In this document: in pieces, positions 36,218 to 47,984 of the stretch | Layout: each line of letters opens with the position of its first letter | Position numbering within the stretch: position 1 is the first letter of the stretch | From: Apostichopus japonicus | Taxonomy: Eukaryota > Echinodermata > Holothuroidea > Aspidochirotida > Stichopodidae | Reading direction: 5' to 3' | Length of the DNA stretch: 64,000 bases | NCBI RefSeq assembly: GCF_037975245.1 | Contig: NC_092567.1 | Coordinates: 2,083,714-2,147,713 of the forward strand | The notes under the pieces: model-generated | Databases searched by the model: none | What the model was told of the DNA's origin: nothing | The model's input: the letters and a program-made list of their open reading frames with translations, nothing else | Program-made: the position numbers and the translations under genes

Positions 36218-36324
36218 GTAAACTGGAATTATTCAGTCCTGAGATCAGCCTGTTTAGGGATTTACCAGTTTCATATCCGGATTACAGCTCTTGGAAGAAA
36301 TGTGTACAGTTTTACATGAGCAGG
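36218..36324 (+). CDS. Candidate exon, copy B (LELFSPEISLFRDLPVSYPD)
   Basis: Between TCATCATCAG and GTAATG. The frame LELFSPEISLFRDLPVSYPD then SSWKKCVQFYMSR is open throughout in this copy. Copy A lacks one T and shifts frame. Unrecognised. Confidence 0.3.
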
Positions 36325-37653
36325 GTAATGATTGTATGGTGCACCACCTGTTTCTTACCCCACCCACCCAGTCACCCACCCATCCCCCTCCTCCATGAGA
36401 ATGCAAGTTTTTAATTGGATAGTTTTAGTCCATGAAGTATCAGATGATCCTTCAAGGGAAATTTCCCCACAGGAAAGTCTATCATCCAGCACCCCTCCCC
36501 CAACCCCCATCAATTCCAATCACTGCAAAACAAGACATAAGATATGAAGAACATTGCTAAATGTTGTGTCTTAGCCTCAGGGATTCTGTGAGACCTCTTT
36601 TGTTCAGTGTTTCTCTAATTGTAGCATCATCTCTACAAATTGTATCATAATTGTAGTTTTCAAGAGGATGAAATTCTGATGCCAAGGACATCTCTAATCT
36701 TTCAAATCTGACCAATTTTAATGGTCATTAGACACACATTGTTTCATAATGTAACAGTTTCATTCCTGTGTGAGCATATAATGCTAATGAAGGCTTTCTT
36801 TTGTCACGTCTCCAGGTTGAGTGGATATTATGTAATTTATGGCAAGGTCCACCTATCCCATCATATTAAATAGTTGTCAAGGATGATGATAGGTATTGAG
36901 TATTGCACTATGACAAGTAACAGTTTACGATTCTATCACAGAAGATCATACAACACAATATGACAAGTTCTTTTAGGATTCAGCATGTTATATCATCTGA
37001 AATCTTTAATGCATTTGTATTATTTTTCTGTTCTTAAAGTAATTGTGTAATTCAGTTTTCTGTTATAAGAGTGTGTTTGGGTGGGGGGGGGGGGGGGTGC
37101 ATCATGTTGCTGCATATTGGCAAAGTTGGAAATGAAGTTACTGGGAAAGTTGTGAAAGCAAAAACACTAACATTTATGTAATAGAGCAGCCTTTGCTTCA
37201 CACTGGTATACAGATAGTTTGAAATAAAAGCAATCTAGACCAGTAATATTGCCTAACTTTGCTTGACTTCAAAGTAATAGAGTTAGAAATTTGGGAACAA
37301 CTTTATTGGCCTGCTGCACCAAACAACGTTAAAAGTACCAATTAGAAAGTGTGCTGACCAAATTAGTCTAAACCATAGGATTGCAACCATGTTACCAAGT
37401 TTTGCCTTTTGTTTTCTTAATGGATAAATTTCCAAAAATTATTCAACTTTAAAATAAAAGCGCCTTGCAATAAAATGAATGAACTTGCAATTATTGAGTC
37501 ATTTTAGCATAAGCTTGTGTATCTGTGAGCAATGGAATAACTGTTGAGTAAATATTAAAAAGGCAAACTCAAAAACAAGGGATTTTATCGTTTGCATTAA
37601 AACATCTAGTTCAGATATGATTCTTATTGTCTTTGTCTTTATCTCCTCATTAG

Positions 37654-37744
37654 GTAAATGTGGATTAATCTTTCTTGAGACGATCTTTGGGGTCACATGA
37701 TGTGGATCTTGCACAGAATGGTTTACAATATGCTGATGGTAATG
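37654..37744 (+). CDS. Candidate exon, copy B (LRRSLGSHDVDLAQNGLQYA)
   Basis: Ends at a consensus donor (AATG|GTAAGT). The frame LRRSLGSHDVDLAQNGLQYA is preceded by a stop near the first acceptor, so a real exon would have to start inside at about 37675. Unrecognised. Confidence 0.25.
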
Positions 37745-39168
37745 GTAAGTGTATAATTAGTGTATAGCAGGACTGGTAGGCTGGGTGTTATTTATAATTA
37801 GATTTGATTCTGGGTAGAAAGTGATTTTGTTACTGCCTAAATCCTGGAGGAACAGCAATTGTTTTGAATCTTGCTTGATCAGCAAATTCCCTAAGGTCCA
37901 GAGGGGAAGATAAAGGCCTCAACATACAGTACATACACCATATGTTAGACACTGCATGCCATACATTGTATTGCATACCAATGTGTAAAACTACACAAAG
38001 AGGTGTATGTGTTTAATATACAGGTCCATTTCTTTGTTTTGTGTATTCATCATAAATGAAGGAACAAAATATTCAGATGACTTGTTCCCTTCTAATTTAT
38101 CAGTTTGTCATACTGTAGTGTTGGGTGGCAGGTAAGCGTAGTACTCGGTCTTAATAGTGTAGCCAGACTCCTCTGTATTGTCAGCCTAATTGCCGCTAAA
38201 AATAGGCAGTAAAATGTATGGCAGGCTTATCAACAATAAATTTAATTCACAAGTGCATGTGCCCTAACAATTAAATATAGTGACTGCACACAAAATGAGA
38301 CCCATACACACACTAAGTAAGAACCAAACCCACACTAAGTTAGAACCATGTAGAATGACTAACAGGAACCATAAAATCTCTGTTTCCATCCTAACCTTTC
38401 CTACCCTTCCCCTCTCAGTACATCTAAAACCCAATAAAATTGATGTCAAATTTAAATCTGAAGATAATTTAGGTTTTATGTCATTTGTCAATGAGCTATA
38501 TACTAAGGGATTACAAATGGAAGTCTTTAGTGGGTTTACTGTAATGTGTGCATATGTTGTTGTCAGTCAGTAATACAAAACATGCATGAACCTTCTGGAC
38601 CCTATACATGACCTCAGAGTAAAAACCATAGTAATTCAGGATTATATTCTTAGCCATTGGTCAACAGTGTTGAAGGATTCTCTTAATGTGTTCTGTTTAA
38701 GATGTACATTATTTGCACTTCAGTTATAATACTGGCCATTTAAGAGATAATTCCAGGAAACTCCAGCACGTGTGCTTTCTACATTTATTTTCTGTTGCAA
38801 TACTACGGAAGATAGCTCACAAATCTGGTAGAAAATTTCCAGCAATTGTCAATAGATGTCTTTTATCGGGGGGGGGGGGGGGGGGAGGGCTAGGGGTCTA
38901 CACAATTCTTGGAAGGTAACATGGAGTTGATTAGTCACCACTACAAGTGTTGTAATTGCTTACATCAGATACAAAACATATTCCTAAAAACAATGTATTT
39001 GCTGCCCTGAGATTACAGCTCTATACTATTCATATATACTTATTAATAAGACACAAGGGAAGACGTTGATGTATGTTACAAAAATGATCACAGACCTGAT
39101 GAATTTTCACCTGATAAATCTAGTGAATGGAAAGTTGAGTTATTGTGTATTTTCTCTTTAACCTCCAG

Positions 39169-39270
39169 GTGATACAGTTTTCAACATTTCTTCTGTACAT
39201 TTCCTCCAAGAAAGTGAAAGAAAAAGTCAAGCTGGAACACATTACTGATGACATAACTTCCTTTGTGGAT
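39169..39270 (+). CDS. Candidate exon, copy B (STFLLYISSKKVKEKVK)
   Basis: 102 bp between ACCTCCAG and GTGAGT, open, three codons shorter at the 3' end than copy A's 111 bp. Reads STFLLYISSKKVKEKVK then DITSFVD. Unrecognised. Confidence 0.4.
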
Positions 39271-39525
39271 GTGAGTCTTCACATGATAATTTCTCAACAG
39301 TCAGTTTGTGAAATGGTCATGGGCTGTGTTGGGTTCCTTTGATGAAATCTACAGGCTATATGTAGGTGAAGACAGCTTGCCTAATTAGCTCTATAAATAA
39401 CATCAAATGACATTTTTAAGATTCCACTTGTTTAATTGTGTAGAGCTAACAAACTTGACTAAACACAACTACTATATTGTAGTATGCAGTGGTGGGTTGA
39501 AGATTTCTCTAAAGTGGAGACAGCT

Positions 39526-39910
39526 ACTGATAATAATAATAATACTAATAATACGCAGTTCTTATAAAGCGCAAATACACACTTAAGTCTCAATGCGCTG
39601 ATTATTAACCCCTGGTCATTGGTAACTTGTCACACCCACACACCAAAGTGCACAATTCCTGGGGCACCACAGTGCACCACAACCACGTGTCCCCCGGGGG
39701 ACTTCCCATAGGGTGCAGCCACAAACCGGCGCACGCAACTATATTTACAAGTTACCTCGCAGGTCCCCATGTATACACCTGGGTGAAGAGAGGCAATGGA
39801 GATAAAGCGCCTTGCCCAAGTACACAACGCAATGATCTGGCCAGGGCTCGAACCTGTAATCCTTAGATCACAAGTCCACTGCCTTAACCACTTGACCACA
39901 ACGCCCTCCG
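39526..39910 (-). mobile_element. tRNA-derived SINE with (ATT)n tail
   Basis: Read on the minus strand, the head GGGCGTTGTGG starts near 39908. An A box (TGGTCAAGTGG, complement of 39888-39898) and a B box (GGTTCGAGCCC, complement of 39844-39854) are spaced as in a tRNA gene. A tRNA-unrelated body follows, containing GCGCTTTATCTCC, then CAGCGCATTGAGACTTAAG and GCGCTTTATAAGAACTGCG. The element ends in an (ATT)n-type tail seen on the plus strand as AATAATAATAATA at 39530-39553. The boxes are internal RNA polymerase III promoter parts. Length about 380 bp. Target duplications not resolved. Confidence 0.8.
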
Positions 39911-40007
39911 ATAGTTACCTAAATTGATAGTTACCTAAATTAACAGTTCATCAGAAAACTTCAACTTCTGTAGAAAATAAAGATTGCCCACATGCCAGGC
40001 AAGCTAA

Positions 40008-41636
40008 TAGAGCGGGAGCCCAGAGGGGAGGGGCATTTTGGGGGTCTACTGGCAGGGGTACACCACTGATATAAATTACTGGAAATGCCCAGCCCTTAGA
40101 TATACAGTCCTGCCAATCATTTTTCCAGTATTTTTCAATTGGTTACCTCATGAGCTGACCTAGGTCAATGAGGGGATGGGCATTTTGGGGGTCTAATGGC
40201 AGGGGTACCCCACTGATATAAATTACTGGAAATGCCCAGCCCTTACATATAGAGTCCTGCCAATCATTTTTCCAGTAGTTTTCAATTGGTTACCTCATGA
40301 GCTGACCAAGGTCAATGAGGGGATGGGCATTTTGGGGGTCTAATGGCAGGGGTACCCCACTGATATAAATTACTGGAAATGCCCAGCCCTTACATATAGA
40401 GTCCTGCCAATCATTTTTCCAGTAGTTTCAATTGGTTACCTCATGAGCTGACCTAGGTCAATGAGGGGATGGGCAAATCGGGGGTCTACTGGCAGGGGTA
40501 CCCCACCAATATAAATGACTGGAAATGCCCAGCCCTTACATATAGAGTCCTGCCAATCATTTTCCAGTAGTTTTCAACTGGTTACTTCATGAACTGACCT
40601 AGGTCAATGAGGGGAGGGGCATTTTGGGGGTCTACTGGCAGGGGTACCCCACCAATATAAATTACTGGAAATGCCCAGCCCTTACATATAGAGTCCTGCC
40701 AATCATTTTCCAGTAGTTTTCAACTGGTTACTTCATGAACTGACCTAGGTCAATGAGGGGATGGGCAAATCGGGGGTCTACTGGCAGGGGTACCCCACTG
40801 ATATAAATTACTGGAAATGCCCAGCCCTTACATATAGAGTCCTACCAATCATTATTCCAGTAGTTTCAATTGGTTACCTCATGAGCTGACCTAGGTCAAT
40901 GAGGGGATGGGCAAATCGGGGGTCTACTGGCAGGGGTACCCCACCAATATAAATGACTGGAAATGCCCAGCCCTTACATATAGAGTCCTGCCAATCATTT
41001 TCCAGTAGTTTTCAATTGGTTACTTCATGAGCTGACCTAGGTCAATGAGGGGATGGGCATTTTGGGGGTCTACTGGCAGGGGTACCCCACCAATATAAAT
41101 TACTGGAAATGCCCATCCCTTACATATAGAGTCCTGCCAATCATTTTCCAGTAGTTTCAATTGGTTACCTCATGAGCTGACCTAGGTCAATGAGGGGATG
41201 GGCATTTTGGGGGTCTACTGGCAGGGGTACCCCACCAATAACAATTACTGGCAATGCCCATCCCTTGTATCTGAAGTCCTAACCATCATTTTCCAGTAGG
41301 TTTCAAGTGGTTACCTCATGAGCTGACCTAGGTCAGCCGTGAGGGGTCAATTATTGATGACTGGCAGGGGTACCCCACCACCAATAATTACTGGCGATGG
41401 CCATTTGTTGCTCTTGGGGCCATACCTGACACATTGTACTTACTTTGTTGTGGTTACCATGAAAGCTGATCTAGGTTAGCTTTGAGGTGACTTTAAAATT
41501 GCTCTCCCAGCCACACCCACCACACCCGGTTTGCCAGTCGTCTGGTTTCATATACAGGAATGCACTGTGAACGTTGTGATGTACAAGGCAATTGGTTACC
41601 TTCCCAGCTAACCAAACCCTCTGGGCTCCCGGTCTA
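40008..41636. mobile_element. TIR-bounded element carrying a ~146-bp tandem array
   Basis: Left end TAGAGCGGGAGCCCAGAGGG and right end (inverted) TAGACCGGGAGCCCAGAGGG differ at one of 20 bases. TAA flanks both sides (40005-40007, 41637-41639). Between are about nine units of ~146 bp marked by GAGCTGACCTAGGTCAATGA, TCTACTGGCAGGGGTACCCC and TTACATATAGAGTCCTGCC. Units alternate irregularly between GGGCATTTTGGGGG and GGGCAAATCGGGGG. The last units diverge towards a unique right arm. No coding frame, so it must be non-autonomous if mobile. Confidence 0.75.
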
Positions 41637-41639
41637 TAA

Positions 41640-42528
41640 GTTTTTGTAGTGTGTACCTTGATCTGATCAGGGATGTGTTTGAAATTTAGAAACTATGAAG
41701 TATCAAGTCTTTGAAGTTATATGTGCATTGCCACCTGTGGGTTACTCCCAAGATTATATGGCATGCTGTAACATATCAACCCAAACTTATTATCAGCATA
41801 TTGAGTTACCATGCAGGTACATAGACAGTTTGTTGGGTACTGAGGACTAAACTGATGAATGCTGAAATCCATATTTCTAAAATGAAATACTCTTGTTGAG
41901 ATCAATCAGTTACATAGAACTGTGTTATACATATAGTTTGTTCATATGTGAGAAACATTGTGTAGGGTAGCCAGCAATTTCACAGTCATCGTATACCCAT
42001 ATCTGTAAATTTGCTACCATGTTTAATACATAAATAAAGAGATGTTGCCGTAAGTCTGTATAAGGATTCTAATTGCTGTCCACAAACTTAAAATAAGCTG
42101 TGGTCAGTCAACAATATTGTTGTGCCATGTTTTTACATTACTTTATGTCCTGTTTTCAGTGTCGAGAGAGAGGGGTAGCAGAACCTGTTCAGTTGCTGTC
42201 CAATCCACAATATTACTCTCGTAAAACGTGCCTTGAATATTATTGTAACTGATGCTTGCCATACACCAGACCGGCATCTTTTTACAACTTAGGAGATGCC
42301 TTGTGCATTGAATCTTAGCTCTTGATTTCCGTTAACCCTAGATATATATTATTATCATATTCTATACATCTCTTTATTCTGTTCTATGTTCTATTCTGGT
42401 CACATTTTACATTCATATTTCTTGATTACTATATATGGTTATATTTATTATTCTATCAATACTGCTGTAGTGCAATGTTGGTCTTCGTAATAAATAGTAA
42501 GAACTGTGGTCGTGCTATAAACAATACT
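41640..42528. other. Non-coding, nothing recognised
   Basis: No protein-like frame with splice support and no repeat copy noticed. Confidence 0.4.
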
Positions 42529-42529
42529 T

Positions 42530-42905
42530 CCTCAAGCTGCTGAGTGATAAATATATTAACATACTTTTATATGGTGTATAAGGCCAGAGACTGTATACTT
42601 CGCTTCTGTCCATGATGTAGGCCCAACCATTCATAATTCATGTTGGCCTCTATGTGGACCGAACATTAGCTTGAAAGGTAATGTTACACCTAATTAATTA
42701 GAATGTAATGAATTCCAATGATGGTTAGCTAAGACTAATGATGTAATAAAACCCTCTCATGTTTATGAATATGGTTGATGATTATTCATGATATGCTGAT
42801 TATTGTGTTTACTGTTGAACTTAATTCCTCTTTTCTTGTTTATTATTCCCAGAAAGTTTTCCGTTGTTCATTTATACTTGTATAATTATACTTTACGTAT
42901 AATAT
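42530..42905 (+). repeat. Repeat shared with 54925-55254 / 57000-57045
   Basis: Blocks CCTCAAGC.GCTGAGTGA, GGCCAGAGACTGTAT, CCAACCATTCATAATTCATG and TGTTCATTTATACTTGTAT recur in order at 54.9-55.25 kb. In that second copy the sequence is split by a MITE; this copy is the unoccupied version. Confidence 0.75.
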
Positions 42906-42924
42906 AATAAATTATTAAAGAAGT

Positions 42925-43290
42925 GGAGAGAGAGGGGAGATGGAGAGGGTGGGGGATGGAGAGGGTGGGGGATGGAGGGGTTTGAGGGAGATGGAAGGGT
43001 TGGGGAGATAACGGGGGTTGGTGGGGGGGGAGATGGAGGGGTTTGATGGAGATGGAGCGGGTTAGGGAGTTGGAGAGGGTAGGGGATAGGAGGGGTGTGA
43101 GGGAGATGGAGCGGGTTGGGGAGTTGTAGAGGGTGGGGATGGAGGGGATTGAGGGAGATGGAAGGGTTGGGGAGATAACGGGGGTTGGGGAGATGGAGGG
43201 GTTCGGGAGAGCGGTGGGGATGGAGGGTTTGAGGGAGATGGTGGGGGTTGGAGAGATGGAGGTGGTTAGGAAGATGGAGGGGATGATGGT
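42925..43290. repeat. Purine-rich G-run minisatellite (GATGGAGGGGTT-type)
   Basis: About 365 bp made of GGAGATGGAGGGGTTTGAG, GGGTTGGGGAGATAACGG and GATGGAGAGGGTGGGG variants, strand-biased G with many runs of three or more Gs. It could form G-quadruplexes on the plus strand. Confidence 0.75.
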
Positions 43291-43313
43291 TAAAAACGCA
43301 ATATTTTAGTATG

Positions 43314-44629
43314 CAGGGCCGTAGCTTGCGCAGGGGTAGCTGTCCCCTGAGATTTACACTTTCTAAATGAAAGTAGGGTACGATAAATGTTCATATCATT
43401 TCTTCTGATTTAATTAGTCTGTAGTGTGCAAACTCTGAGATTCTAGGCACGTATTGTAGGAATGGCGGTCAAGTAACATAAGGTTTACTTTAACTGCTCA
43501 TCACGTATATGCACGATCTCTGATGCGACTACTGTTTCTGGTGGTTTTCAGAGGGGGGGGGGGGGAGGGGCGGGCCGGGGGCAGAGGGGATTATAATAAC
43601 AATAAAAGTAGAGAGCTCCAAAGATTTAACCTGCAAGAACAGTGTAGCAGTCTTACGTGAAACTACGGTTCATAAATATACTTATTACGTATGTTTCACT
43701 GTTATCCCCTATATTAGTGCCACAATGTTTTACTAAGAATACACGGTCTACTCACTCAGTTCATTCCCCCTCTGCTACCAGCAGTAGGTCCTTAGATAGT
43801 GTCATGACGGTCCCTTTTTGGAAATGACCAACCCACTCAAATTTCTTGAAAAAACGCCTGGTACCGTATATCCGCCAGGCGCGGCGAAACGGGAAAATTA
43901 TTGGGGGGCTAATGTGTGGAGACTATCTAAGCGGAGCGCCACCATCGGTTGGCGCGGAGCGTACAAGAAAATTTTGGGTTTTTCAAACCCCCAGATGGCC
44001 GGAAACGGTACTTTCCCGAGTGTTTTATGCTGCGAATACCTAGCCCTAAAATATGGGTCTCAAGCCTGCAATTTCTCAGATTGCACGTAAAAATCTGTAA
44101 AAACATTGTAATTTGAATATTCGATGGTGTTTTAAGAGAGTAGCTAGTACTCGTACTGTGCTCGCAAAGACGTTTTTGAGTGTAGTAAATTACTACTTCC
44201 AATTAAATGCAATCATTAAATAAATGTCATAAGAAAAAACGGAAAGCATTTCTTAATGTCAACGAATGGGTAATTCCAAAACCATGTGCAGTAGCCAACA
44301 AATTTCTATGAACCAAGCCCTGTCACGAATGCATGTACCCCCAGCATTTACTAAAATTATTACACCTATATAGTACGTGTGCATCGGACAGATCGACAAA
44401 TATGCATTGAAAAATGGGCAGATGCACGTTTCGGGGCCTTGGTAAATATTGGGGGGCTTATCATGCATTTGCCCCCTCAACTTTTTCATTGGGGGGGGGC
44501 TGAGCCCCCCCGGTTCCGCCGCCACTGATATCCGCACATCAAAGCATCGCTATGTAACATTTGGACGATACATTTTTTCTCGATGTTCCTTAACTGCTGC
44601 TAGGAATTCTACCCAGGCTACGGCCCCTA
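43314..44629. mobile_element. Outer MITE-like element with a nested insertion
   Basis: Left end CAGGGCCGTAGCTTG and right end (inverted) TAGGGGCCGTAGCCTGG are similar but imperfect. I found no convincing target duplication. It encloses the better-supported element at 43876-44527. Confidence 0.4.
43876..44527 (+). mobile_element. hAT-like MITE, perfect 8-bp target duplication ATATCCGC
   Basis: Left end CAGGCGCGGCGAAACGGG, right end (inverted) CAGTGGCGGCGGAACCGG. ATATCCGC flanks both sides exactly (43868-43875, 44528-44535). It contains the hairpin core at 43923-44020 and a poly(dG) stretch near the right end. 652 bp, no transposase. Confidence 0.8.
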
Positions 44630-45834
44630 AATATATCTTTATTTTTATGATTTGTTGTTTCCGATGAAGTGAATGTGCCTAGATACCAAATAGTGCTTTT
44701 CAAATGTACTTATAAAACCAGATGTTTGCATGTTGTAGATGTCTGGATAACAAGATATTCTTGTGTGCAAAGTTTAGATGTTTCCTTTTGGGTTTAAGTT
44801 TCAATATGAATACTCATGATTAATGCCCTAAGTTATATCAGGATGTGAAATAGATAAGTCTTTTTAATTCAAGGCTAATCTTGTCAAATGTGTCTTTTAT
44901 TAAATTTATTTATAAATGACATATCAATTCAGGCATCAAACAGAAGTAAAACTGAATATTTGTAGAGTCCGACCCCTGGACCATGGCGGGGATTCGCCCC
45001 TGGACCCCACCCGAAAAGGGCTTTGCTCGCCGACTCCTTCAGTTTTATTCATGTACCCTTATTTATTCCCCCCTCCCCACCCAACTCTCAATTCGGAGTG
45101 ATGTTCCTGATCAGAGCATTTTCTATTTTAGCTTAACGCAGTTGGTTGTGTTTGTAGCTTTATCTCCTACACCTATATACTGGTAAAATAATCACTGTTG
45201 ACTGTTATTTTGTAATAATAACTGATTTATGACACAAAATGTTCACAAAACTCGAGATAGTGTGTCACATCTCATAACAAACAAACAGTATTATCTAACA
45301 ATCCGGTGTTACGATCCTCTATCGTTTAGGTGGAAGGGGGGGGGGGAGGGGATTCAAAATGAGATGTTAATTTTGTCCACCAGGAATGTTGAAATTAGAC
45401 AAGAAATTGGAGGATGTACAAATGAGATAATAAAGCATTACATTAATGTAAGTAAGAGCGGAGACACGATTGAGGTATTTGTGTTATGATATTTCATGAC
45501 TTGGTCTGAACATGACACAGAGGTACACAATGTATAAATGAGCACCTTTATCTGCCTCGATTTATTTTAATTCCTCTCCTGACTCGCGAACAGCGAGGAT
45601 ATTCTCGTGCTGAAAATGTAGCTTGCATACGAAGATATGCCCAGATTAGTGAAACTATCTTTCACACCTCCACCCCCCCCCCTCCCCGACGTTTCCCATC
45701 TCCATTTTATACGCTCATTTCAAAGAAAGTGAATGACTTGAAGATTTGAGGCTTAATTGTTAGCTCTGAGGAAGTATCGTACATGGAATGTTTAGCATTC
45801 GTTTATTTTGCTCTGTTCTGAGTCACTGTGTACC
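44630..45834. other. Non-coding, mostly nothing recognised
   Basis: 44960-45100 (GGACCATGGCGGGG, GGACCCCACCCG, then a C-rich patch) resembles a MITE edge but has no partner. Poly(dG) near 45338 and poly(dC) near 45674. No protein-like frame. Confidence 0.35.
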
Positions 45835-46964
45835 CAGTGGCGTAGCCAAGGGGTCGTGGGGGGCGAAAGCCCCCCCCCCCATGAAAGCTTTCCCCCTCCC
45901 CAGTCGCCCTCCCACTGGGTTTTTGAGTGTCCAAAAAATATACATGTGCGAAAAATATATCATTGGTCTGAATGGTCTCGAATCCCCTGATGACCACTCA
46001 TGAACGACCCTTCATTGGTGGTCATTGGTGGTTTAACATGCTGGCGTATGACGACTTTTGGCCAAATTTGCGCTAAGCTCACTATACGAACTCGGATCTG
46101 GACTATGCCTAATTAGTTACTTATTTAAATTATTAATAATCGCGTATGAGGAAATGCACCATTTTGTGGTATGACTCCCAGGACGGCAAGTCGAGAAACT
46201 CACATGCAGTCGCGGCGGATAGCTTCCTTTGCCTATAGTATGTCCGGGGATATTTTGGGACAACATTCCTATAGGCCTTTATCTGAGGCCCTGGGTCATT
46301 CCTTGACCGACTTGGTGCAATTTACTGTAATGTGCCCATTTCGAAGTAAATGTATTCACAGATGGTTAGTTGTCATGGGTTCGAACAAATGAGAGGTATT
46401 CCATCCTGAAACATAGGACAAAATGGGGCTGGCGTTTCCAGTTCACCGCATCATTTGTCAACTTGCACTGGGTTCTAATGTTCATGTCAATTTGAATCAC
46501 TAATAACAGAAATAAACAACCAAAAATTAAGACCGCATGAACTTTATTGCAGATTTCCTGAGTGACGAATTTGTAATTTTCTCTCGAAATCACGCAACTA
46601 GATGTCTGCTACCCAGCCTGGCAAGTGCCATCTCCAGCGATCTGGCAGGTATTAAAATCTGAAATTTTCTTGCTACGCTACGCGGCAACCAATGGTTGCG
46701 CTCCGCTTAGAAAGTACTTGCGGCCGGAATACTCGAATCGATTACGTCCCCCGCCCCCACGTTTCATATCGGATTGACGCCCCTGCTAACAAGGCCTGGA
46801 AGTGTCATTTCCCACGATCTAGGAGGTCTTTTTAGCTAGAAAAAGTTGGTACGCTGCGCGCAAAACCATGGTGGCGCTCCGCTTAGATAGTAACAAGACG
46901 CCCTCCCAGGAAATGGTCAAGCCACTCCAGCGCCCCCACTGAAAAAATCCTGGCTACGCCACTG
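45835..46964 (-). mobile_element. hAT-like MITE (~1.13 kb) with 8-bp target duplication
   Basis: Left end CAGTGGCGTAGCCAAGG, right end CCTGGCTACGCCACTG. Flanks are TGTGTACC (45827-45834) and TTTGTACC (46965-46972), 7 of 8 matching. Two hairpin cores in minus orientation lie at 46619-46714 and 46799-46890. No transposase, so non-autonomous; the doubled core suggests a composite element. Confidence 0.8.
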
Positions 46965-47188
46965 TTTGTACCTGCAGTGTTAGAACAAACTTAAGTCCAT
47001 TCAAACAGATATGTAATCGTCGTGTAATGTTTACTCGTAACGGCGATCAACTTGAATCGGAATATATATCACGCTACTCATATTATTTATTTAACCTTCC
47101 GTCACTCGATATTTACATAACAAACAAACTGTTAACTATATTAATGATATAGTTATCTGTTGATACTTTGATCCTGTATGCATATACG

Positions 47189-47900
47189 CAGGTACGTAGC
47201 TAAGGCCTGATGATTAGGGAGGGGGGGGGGTGTAGTGGCTGAAATTCCAACTGGATGGGTTTTGGAGCCAGAAAATTCCGACTGCTGCCTTTTACCCCCC
47301 TCCCTGTACTACTCGTCAACATCAAAATGGTTGAACGCGCACGTCGCGCGCGGAAACCTTTCTCGATACATTTGTACCCCTGGCCCTTACTTCACACAAA
47401 CTTATTAATCACTCTGGTTAAGCAAGTAAGCAACTGTGTATAGTTATTTACTTGAAGGCTACATAGACTACTGACTACAAAAGCTATGTTAATGTAACAA
47501 AGTTTTTCTTATGTTGATGGCACTTTTAAGCTTCCGTATATTAGCTTTGAGTGTTCTAATTGCATACCATGGAGAAAATGTATATCCTGAACTTACTTGA
47601 AGCTAGCGAACAGGGTCAACCCACCCAATAGCAAAATTAATACGTAAATTAACCGAATTGAAGCTGGCGAACGTTGAGTATTAAAAACCATACCAAGTTT
47701 TGTATGGTAGAGTATAAGGATAGCAAGATACAATTTCTCAATGTGACAAAGAAAACTTGGTAAATATGACTGATTAAAGGTAAATTTTGACCAAAAATTT
47801 TAGGTCACTCACAAATTACAAGAATATGTGAAAAATTAGAGTGCAACAGTCGGAAAAATTAGAGTTCATCAGTCGGAAAAATAAAATGCAACAGTCGGAA
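47189..47900 (+). repeat. Interspersed element, inverted copy of 11150-12356
   Basis: Begins CAGGTACGTAGCTAAGGCC and then runs collinear with the minus strand of the 11-12 kb copy, without the 52-bp tandem array. It ends in repeated GTGCAACAGTCGGAAAAA blocks. The Gly/Pro-like frame near 47255 has no coding support. Confidence 0.65.
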
Positions 47901-47984
47901 ATCTCGACAGTCCCACTATCGCCATTTTTACCAATATAGCCACTTCCATGCATTTACTTATGCAAACACAAAAACTAAATGTAA

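Larger units (their letters stand above)
32365..39475 (+). repeat. Segmental duplication, copy B (~7.1 kb)
   Basis: Collinear with 22870-30385. Private features are a 142-bp triplication at 35026-35451, an extra ~170 bp at about 34215-34370, and a ~380-bp replacement at 36908-37290 with a poly(dG) tract. Exon-like blocks at 32979, 34655, 35677, 36218, 37654 and 39169 match those of copy A. Confidence 0.9.

Noticed and set aside
39630-39899. 79- and 89-codon frames on both strands
   Set aside because: They lie within the tRNA-derived SINE.
39840-39910. A functional tRNA gene on the minus strand
   Set aside because: A and B boxes are good, but the sequence continues into a SINE body and tail, and the acceptor and anticodon arms do not pair cleanly.
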